Shown piece by piece: positions 27,501 through 36,500 of a DNA stretch of 55,026 bases. Each line of letters begins with the position of its first letter. Position 1 is the first letter of the stretch. The translations under genes were made by a program, and so were the position numbers. Below the pieces are notes generated by a model. It had not been told where the DNA came from, did not search any database, and worked only from the letters and a program-made list of their open reading frames with translations. This DNA comes from Clostridiales bacterium UBA7103 (GTDB lineage Bacteria; Bacillota; Clostridia; Oscillospirales; Oscillospiraceae): contig DKYJ01000050.1 in NCBI GenBank assembly GCA_002493305.1, forward strand, positions 5,112 through 60,137, written 5' to 3'.

Positions 27501-30500
27501 GATAGCGGCCGGTTCCTACACCATATCCTATGACGACATGACCTCTGACCAGACGGTCACCGTGACCTTTGAGAAGACATCTTCCACACAGCCGCCATAT
27601 TCTATCAACACCGCTGTCAATGACAGCACGATGGGCTGGGTCGATCCCTCTGTCACACTGACGGTACCCGGAGAGGCGGTCATAGACTGGGCTGCCAATC
27701 CCGGTTACAGGGTCAAGTATGTCACGCTCTCCAACCCCGACGGCACAGATTCCAAGCGCCTTGAGAACAGCGATGGTAAGGTTGCTACAAGCTATACCTT
27801 CAAGTATGTCTCCGGCGGCACGGATAATAAGGATCTCTCCCTGACGGTCTACTTCGAGAAGATCCCCGAGTACACCGTTACCGCGGTCAAGGTTGGCGGC
27901 GGCGCCGTCAGCTCCGTTACCCCCGCCACGGGTACGCTCTCCCGCTCCGGCGAGGAGCACACCGTCATCTGGACGGCGGATACCGGATATCTGACCAGCA
28001 AGGTGCAGATATTCAGACCCAACAATACCCTGTTCAAGAATCTGACAGCGGAGGAGATCGCCGCGGGCAGCTATACCTTTAAGTATGACGATATGCCCAG
28101 CGACCTGCGCGTTGAGGTCACCTTCATCAAGGATATACCCTACGCTGTCTCCGTCGGAACAGTGGGCAGCGGCACCGTGAAGATCGACAATGACGCCTCT
28201 GTCTCCACCAAGTCCCTCAACGCTGCCGGCCAGACCGCCAAGGTCACATGGCAGGCTGCCGAGGGCTGGCACTTCAAGAGCCTCACCGTCAACGGCGCTG
28301 AATATACGCCTGAAACAGCAGGGGAGTACACCTTCAAATATGACAACCACAGGGACGAGCGCGTTGTTGTCACCTTCGAGGCAAACGAGCTTAGAACCGC
28401 AAAGGCAGCTCTGACCGGGCAGTACGGTCTGAGCAGCATCTGGCCCGCCTCCACCACTATGAACAAGTCCAGCGACAATGTGACTGTCAACTGGACTGTT
28501 GATCCCGCCTACGAGGTCACCGGAGCCAGTATCACAAAAGATGATGGCACTGAGGTAAAGACCCTTACGACGGCTGAGATTGCCGCGGGCAGCTATAACT
28601 TTGCCTATGACAGCATGTCCGGCAACGAGACTTTGACACTCACTGTGGCGAAGAAAACTACCGGCGGCGGGAATGACCCCGATCCTGCCACCCTGCCCTA
28701 TACCATTACCACCAGCGTGAACGACAGCTCCATGGGCTCCATTACCGCCGGAGCGACGCTGAGCAGCCCCGGTGAGACGAAGGAAATAACATGGAGCGCG
28801 AACGAGGGCTACCATGTCAAGTCCGTCACGTACAGGGAGGACGGCGTGGAGCAGACTCCTGCGCCCACGAGCCCCTATACCTTTAATTATGACGGGCACA
28901 AGGACGTGGAGATCTTCGTCGAGTTTGAGCGCAACACGGGCTACGCGGTGAATGTGAATGTCGCCGGCAGCGGCACCGCCGCCATGCCCACGGTGCTCCA
29001 TAACGGCTCCTATGCCGTGTGGTGGAAGCCCAATGAGGGCGCGGAGCTTGACACCGTCAATGTTACCGGCTACAACGGCGATACCAGCACGAAGACTGCT
29101 GCGGCGGGCGATGAATACGGCGTTCCGGAAGGACTTAGCTACGTTGTCTTCAAATATGACGACATGAACGGTGACGCCACAATCAACATCAGCTTCAAGG
29201 ACAAGGGCTACTACTATGTGGTCGTATCCGGACAGAATGTGCAGTCGATAAGCGCAAGCCCCGATAAGATCGATTGCAGTGATCCTGTTGACAGCATAGT
29301 CAGCTGGACGCCAATACCCGGCGCGGTGCTCCAGAGCATGACGGTTGACGGAAACCCCGTTACTTTTGCTCCCGATGATATCAGCTACACCGTGCTCGCA
29401 CTGACTGCTCCCGCTCCGGGAACCACAGTCACCGTGAACGTGGTGTACACTCTGCCGGAGCCTCAGCCCACGACATACAGAGTCAACGTTATCCCGCACT
29501 TTACTGCCAGCAGCACACCCAGCGATGATGTAAACCTCGGTGAGGAATACACCGTTGACTGGATGGCGCTCAGCGGCTATACCTTCGAGAAGGTCACCGT
29601 AAACGGCACGGAAAGGACTCTCGCTGAGGGCGTTTACTCCGTTACGGTCAGTGAGACCGATGCGATAAGCGGTGTTGTCACAGTAGAGATATTCTGCACA
29701 AAGAATGAGCCGGATCCCGATCCTGCTCCTGTGGCTTATACCGTCACCGCAAACAAGAGCGGCACCGGAACTGTCAGCATCGACGGTGACAGCAGCCTCA
29801 CCTCAAAGACCCTGAACGCTCCCGGCACGGCCACCGTCGCATGGGCGGCTGACCCCGGCTTCCGCGTGAAGAACGTCACGCTCAATGGCTCTGACTACCG
29901 CGACGCAGGCGGCAATATCCCCACAAGCTACACCTTTGAGTACAAAACAATAGATGACGGCGAAGAGGACACCAACGCGGACGCCCAGATCTTCGTAGAG
30001 TTTGAGCCAATGCCCGAGTACAATATCAATGTTACCAAGGTCGGTAACGGTACGGTATCCGGAGCGGGTGTGATGACCTACAACGAGACCAGCAGAAACG
30101 TTGAGTGGACTGCGGATACCGGCTGGCATATTGCCAGTGTCAGCGTTGACGGCATTGTTCTGCCTGATGTGCTGGCACAGATGGGTCAATATACTGTCCG
30201 TTACAGCGACTTCAACGCTGCCAAGGATAGGATAGACTTTGTCGTCACATTTGAGAGAGACGATATACCTGTGCAGCCCTCCACCGACGGACATACTCTG
30301 TCCACCACCTATGAGGGCAGCGGCACCGTGACCGACGGCATCTCCCTCTCTCAGGCAAACGGCGACTATGTGCACACCGTCACATGGACGCCCGCCGATG
30401 GCTGGCGCGTCAAGTCAGTTGAGCTTTATAACACGGCGGATATGAGCACGCCTATCCAGACACTCCCCGCCACAGGCGACAATGCCAAGTATGACTTCAG

Positions 30501-33500
30501 CTATGCCGACCCCGGCAAGGATGTCACTCTTAAGGTCGTCTTTGAGAAGGACGAGGTAAAGCAGTTCAACATCACTGTCGTTACGGGTGTGGGCGGCACG
30601 GTCACCTCCGATACTACCGCGACCCTCGGCGCTGCCGGTGAAGAGTTCACCGCCCGCTGGAGCGCGGATACCGGCTACCATGTCACCGGCGTGTATCTCA
30701 ACGGCGCTGAGTGTCATGACGACGACGGCAGTATCCCGACAAGCTACCTCTTCAAGTATGATGATCTGCTTGCGTCCTCCATGCCCACGGGCAACATCCT
30801 TGAAATAAGGCTTGCGCCCGATGAGATAGTAAAGAGCAAGTACCTCATCAGCACCAATATCACTCCCGGTGTGTCCGGCAGCATCTCTTCCTCCGCCATT
30901 GTGGAGGAGGGTGACAGCCACACTGTTAAATGGACAGTGGCCGCGGGCTATAACTTCAAGAGCGTCACTCTTGACGGCGTCGAGGTCACCCCCAGCATCA
31001 ACAGCACCACCGGCGAATACAGCTACGCGCTGAATAATGTAGACGCCAACCACAGCGTGGTCGTAACCTGTGAGGAGGCCGGCAGCATCAGCGGCGGCGA
31101 TACAAAATTCTTTGATATCGTCTCCGGTATCAGCAACGGCACTATCTCCGACGGCAAGACCATCCGCAGCATCCGCGAGGGTGATGACTACACCCTCAGC
31201 TGGACTCCGAACCCCGGCTTCTTCGTGGAGAGCGTGACCGTGGACGGCACGAACCTCGGCGCGATCACCAGCCACACCTTCACAAACATTACCGCTGACC
31301 ATACTATCGAGGTGGTATGCAAGAGCCTTGCGGAGAGCAACCTCTACTATGTGAACGTGTCCGTGGTGGACGCTGACGGCAATCCCTCCGGCGGCGCTGC
31401 TACCAGCGGCAACAGAGAGCTGACTGTCGGCACCAACCATACCGTCACATGGTCTGCTCTTTCCGGGTACGAGATCACCGGAGTCGTCATCACCGACAAG
31501 GACGGCGCTGAGCTTGTGAACTATGACGCGGCCACTGCCAGGGTCGGCAAGTATGACATCACCGGCGCTGCAAAGGACGATCAGTTCAATGTCAAGGTCA
31601 GCGTGCAGCCCAAGGACGAGGGCGTCTATTACGACATTATCATCAGCTCCATGAACGCCACCATCACCGGCAATACCCACGTGAAGGAAGGCGAGAGCAC
31701 CACGATCTCTTGGGAGCCCGAGTTTGGCTATGCGATAAAGAGCATCGTCATTGACGATTCTGTCAGACCCGTCACTCTTGAAAGCTTTACATTCAATAAT
31801 GTCACCGCCAACCACAGCGTCACCGTTATCTGCGAGCGCCTTGACACCGACAAGGAATATGTGATATCCACTCACATCACCGATGGCGGTACCATAACAG
31901 CTCCCGTCACGGTCAAGACCGCTGATGAAAAGGCCAGCCAGACCATTACATGGGCGCCTGCTGCGGGCTTCGTGGTCGATAAGGTGAAGATAGACGGCGT
32001 TATCCGCGCAGACCTCGTGTCCGCCGGCAGCTACACCTTCACCAATATTGAAGATGACCACAGCGTTGATGTTGAGTGCAAGCTTCCCGAGGTCACAAGC
32101 TTCACCATCACCGCCACGAATGATAACGGAACTATCAGCGCGGTGCCCGCCGTTGTTGCAAGCGGCGAGAGCAGCACCGTCACATGGAAGCCCTCTGACG
32201 GCTTCAAGCTGGATTCCGTCGCCGTGGACGGCATTTCCCTCGACCGTTCCGACTATACCAAGAACGCGGACGGCACCTATTCCTACACCTTCAGCAATGT
32301 GACCGCCAACCATACTATCGAGGTCACCTGCGTGCTGGCGGACAGCAATGTCAACTACTCCGTATCCACCTCCATTGGAAACGGCTCCATCACGCCCAGT
32401 TTCACCGTCGCTAAGACCGATACCGAGGAAAAGACCGTCAGCTGGACGGTTGCCGACGGCTACCGTGTCGTGCGCGTGGAGATAAACGGCGTGGCGGACG
32501 CGAGCCTTAAGAACGCCAACAGCGTGAACCTCGGCCGGATCAATGCAAACTGCACCGTCAGTGTTATCACCGAGGCCATACCCACCTTCACCGTCAAGAC
32601 CGACGGCGTGAATGTGGCGGCGATCACGCCCACTACGAGTGTTTCCGAGGGCGCCGACCATACCGTCACATGGACGCCTGCAGCCAATATGGATCTGCAG
32701 AGCATCACGGTGGACAATGCCCAGATAGCCCTGAGCGACTGCACGGCCAACGACGACGGCACTTACAGTTATACCTTTACCAATGTCCGCGCAGGACATG
32801 AGGTCAAGGTCGTCTACGGGCCGAAGGTCGTTGAGAAGCAGTTCACCATCAACACCCATATCAGCGACGGCGGCACCATAACCGCACCCGCCACCGTGGT
32901 GGAGGGCTCCGATAAGAAGGTCGATTGGACAGCTCCCGCGGGCTACACGGTCAAGACCGTGAAGCTTGACGGCACGGAGTATCCCGAGCTTAAGGACGCA
33001 GGCACCTATACCTTCGTTGACATCATGGCCAATCACACCGTTGATGTCATCTGCGAGCGCGTGCCTGAGCCCGCTCAGTACAATATCACCGCCAGCAACA
33101 ACGGCGGCATGATCACCGCTGACCCCGCCACTGTTACAGAGGGCGGCAGCAGCACGGTCACATGGTCCGGTACTGAGGGTCTTGTACTCAAGAGCGTCAC
33201 CGTGGACGGCACAGAGCTTGCCGAAAGCGACTACACCGACCATGGCGACGGCACTATGAGCTATACCTTCACTGACGTCACCGCTGACCACAGCGTAAGC
33301 GTTATTTATGAGCGCGACGCAGATGCGCCGGTCGATCCCGATGATCCCGATGCGGAAACCTTCTACATCTTCACCAGCATCGATAACGGCACCATCACAC
33401 CCACCGTCACCGTCAGCACAGATGATGATAAGGCCAGCCAGACCATCACATGGTCTCCGGCGGACGGCTACCGCATCACCGGCGTCACGGTCGACGGCGA

Positions 33501-36500
33501 GGCCATCGAAGACTTCGATACCGAGGGCGGCAGCTACACCTTTACCAATATCACCGCTGACCACAGTGTGAACGTCAGCTGTGAGAAGATCCCTGTTTAC
33601 TCCGTCCGCACTGATGGCGTGAACGTCAATGCTATCACACCCAGCAAGATGGATATCCGCGAGGGCGACAGCTTCACTGTCACGTGGACTCCTGCCGATG
33701 GCATGGTGCTCAAGTCCTTTAAGGTCGACAATGTCCCCGTCACTCCGGCGGACGGCGTTTGCAGCTACACCTTTGATGACATCAAGGCGAACCACAGAGT
33801 CTATGTGGAATACGGCACTGACGCTGTTGAGCCCGAGACGCCTGACAAGGTTGAGATATCCGTCATGGTCACAAACGGCGTCAAGACCGGCGGCGGTATC
33901 CTCAGATACGGCACCGCCAGCCATACCGTTACTTGGGCACCCAGCAACGGCTTTGTGGTCAAGAGCGTGACTATTGACAATGTGCCCGTTCCCGAGAGCA
34001 CGCTCCAGCCCAACGGCGGCAGCTTCACCTTTACAAATGTCGTGGCTGACCACAGCGTAGTCGTCGTCTGCGATAAGGAAGACAGCGGCGACACGAGAAA
34101 GTATTATCTCGAGGCAAATATCGTCAACGGCCTGTATGACCCGGACAGCGAGTTCGGTGTGTATGAGCTCAATTACGGCGATAACTTTGAGATAAGCTGG
34201 GCGGCAAACAGCGGCTACAAGGTCGCAAGCGTTGAGCTTGACGGAACCTCCAGACCCGACCTTATCGCCGCCGGTAAGCTCAGCCTGATCGGCATCAGAA
34301 GCGATCATGCTCTTACGGTCGTGTGCATTGATGAAAATGACGAGCCCGTTGTCAACGAGGGCCCCTTCACTGTAACCACGGCCATCAACCACGGCACTAT
34401 CAGCCCCACCTTCACCACCACCGAGACGGAGAATTACTACACCGTCACATGGACGGCGGACGAGGCTTATGAGGTCGTCAACGTTCTGGTGGACGGCAAC
34501 TCCTATGCCAACTGGAGGGACGGCTACATCACCTTTAACCCCATCACCGCAAACCACACCGTTGAGGTGTACGCGCAGCTCAAGGATCAGCCCGCGGAAG
34601 ATGAATATGTCGTTGATATCATCATCGACAACGGCGGTACACACGATGTGACCGTTGACGGCAATTCTGTCAATGTCATCAAGAAGAACAGCTCCGCCGT
34701 GGCGACATGGCAGGCTGCCGAGGGCTACGATGTCAGCCGCATAGTGATCGACGGCGTAAGCTACACCGGACTTCCCGGCTGCACGGCTCAGGGCGGCAGC
34801 TATACCTTCAACAATGTGACCGCTGATCACAGAGTCGTTATCTATACCACTAAGCATGTGGATAAAGACCCCGTGTATTACAGCATTTCCGTGCTGCCTT
34901 ACGGCGATCCCGCCAATGTGGATCTTATTGCCGAGGCAGGCGGCCAGAGCGGCAAGAGCCTCGTGGCTGTCCTTGATGATTCCGAGGCAGTAGTCAGGTG
35001 GAACGCCAAGGCCGGCTGGAAGATCGACAAGGTCACCCGCAACGAAAACATCATGACCGATGCGGAAGTGGCTGCCGGTATGAGCGCTGAGGGCTTCAAG
35101 TTCAAGGTCAATTCCGACAACAACTTTGTGGTCTATATCAGCGAGGTCAAGCGCGCGGACGAGAGCTTCGTCACCGTGACGACCCAGATCACCAACGGCA
35201 CCATCAGCAGCGGCTGCTCTGTGCAGAAGGGCGATAGCGTTGACGTCACATGGCTGCCTAACAACGGCTATGAGATGACCATGGTGAAGATCACCAGAGA
35301 GACAGTCGATGACAGCGGAAATGTGTCCACTCAGACTGAGACCTTCACCAATCTGGGCGAATACAAGTATGCCCTCAGCAATATCCAGGGCAACACCACT
35401 GTAAGCGTTACCTGCGAGAAGGCTGCTGATGATGTAAAGCACTCCTATCAGATAAGCTCCGAGACTACCAACGGCACCGTTACCGGCACGGGCACTATCC
35501 TTGCCGGAGAGACGAGAAGACTCATATGGATGCCGGCTGAGGGCTGCTCGATAAGCAGCGTTGAGCTTTACAAGGTGGACGATGACGGCAATATCCTCAG
35601 CGAGGTCGATATCTCCGCCAGAGAGGGCAACAGCTTCACCATAACAAACGCTGACGCGAACTATCTGCTGGTGCTTGTCTGCGAAAACGATTCGCGCAGT
35701 GATGATGACTTCCTCTACGATATCAACACCTCCATCACCAACGGTACCATCAACGGCCCCTTCCTCAATATGAGGAAGAACGGCGGCGCACTGGTGGAGT
35801 GGATGCCCAACGAGGGCTACCACGTGAAGGAGCTGCGTGTTGACGGCGTCACAAAGACCATACCCGCCGACTACTCCCTTGAGGTCATGGTCGAGGGCGA
35901 GGATCACACTGTCGAGGTCATCTGCGAGAAGGACGAGCCCATCGTTATTCAGCCCGATGACGTGACCCGCTATGTCAAGACCTTTATCTATGACGGCAGC
36001 GGCGAGATCACACCTACCACGCAGGTCGTGGTCGGCAGCGACTTCACAGTCCGCTGGAAGCCTGACGACAGCCTGCACTACAAGGTGGACAGAGTCTATG
36101 TCAACGGCGTGAATATTCCCACTCCCGCGAACAATATGACCACCCTGCATATTGACGAACTCAAGGACGAAAACGGCAACTACAAGGATTACACCGTTGA
36201 GGTGTATCTGGTTGAAAACCTCGTCCAGGTTGATGTCAAATATGAGGGTAAGGGCGATGTCGTCAAGTCCGGTACCGTATACTACAATGAGGACTTTGGT
36301 ATCGTTCAGGGTATCGCGAATGTGGACGAGGGCTATAAGCTGGAGAAGGTTTATGTGAATAAGCGTCTGCTCCAGCCCGGTGAGGTACTTACTGAGTATC
36401 TGCCCGACCCGGCTAAGGAGCTGCCCTTGGAGCAGAATCCCAGCAGAACAAGCTTCGCCGCGAAGGCCCGCAAGGCTCTCAACAGCGTGCTCGGCCTGTT

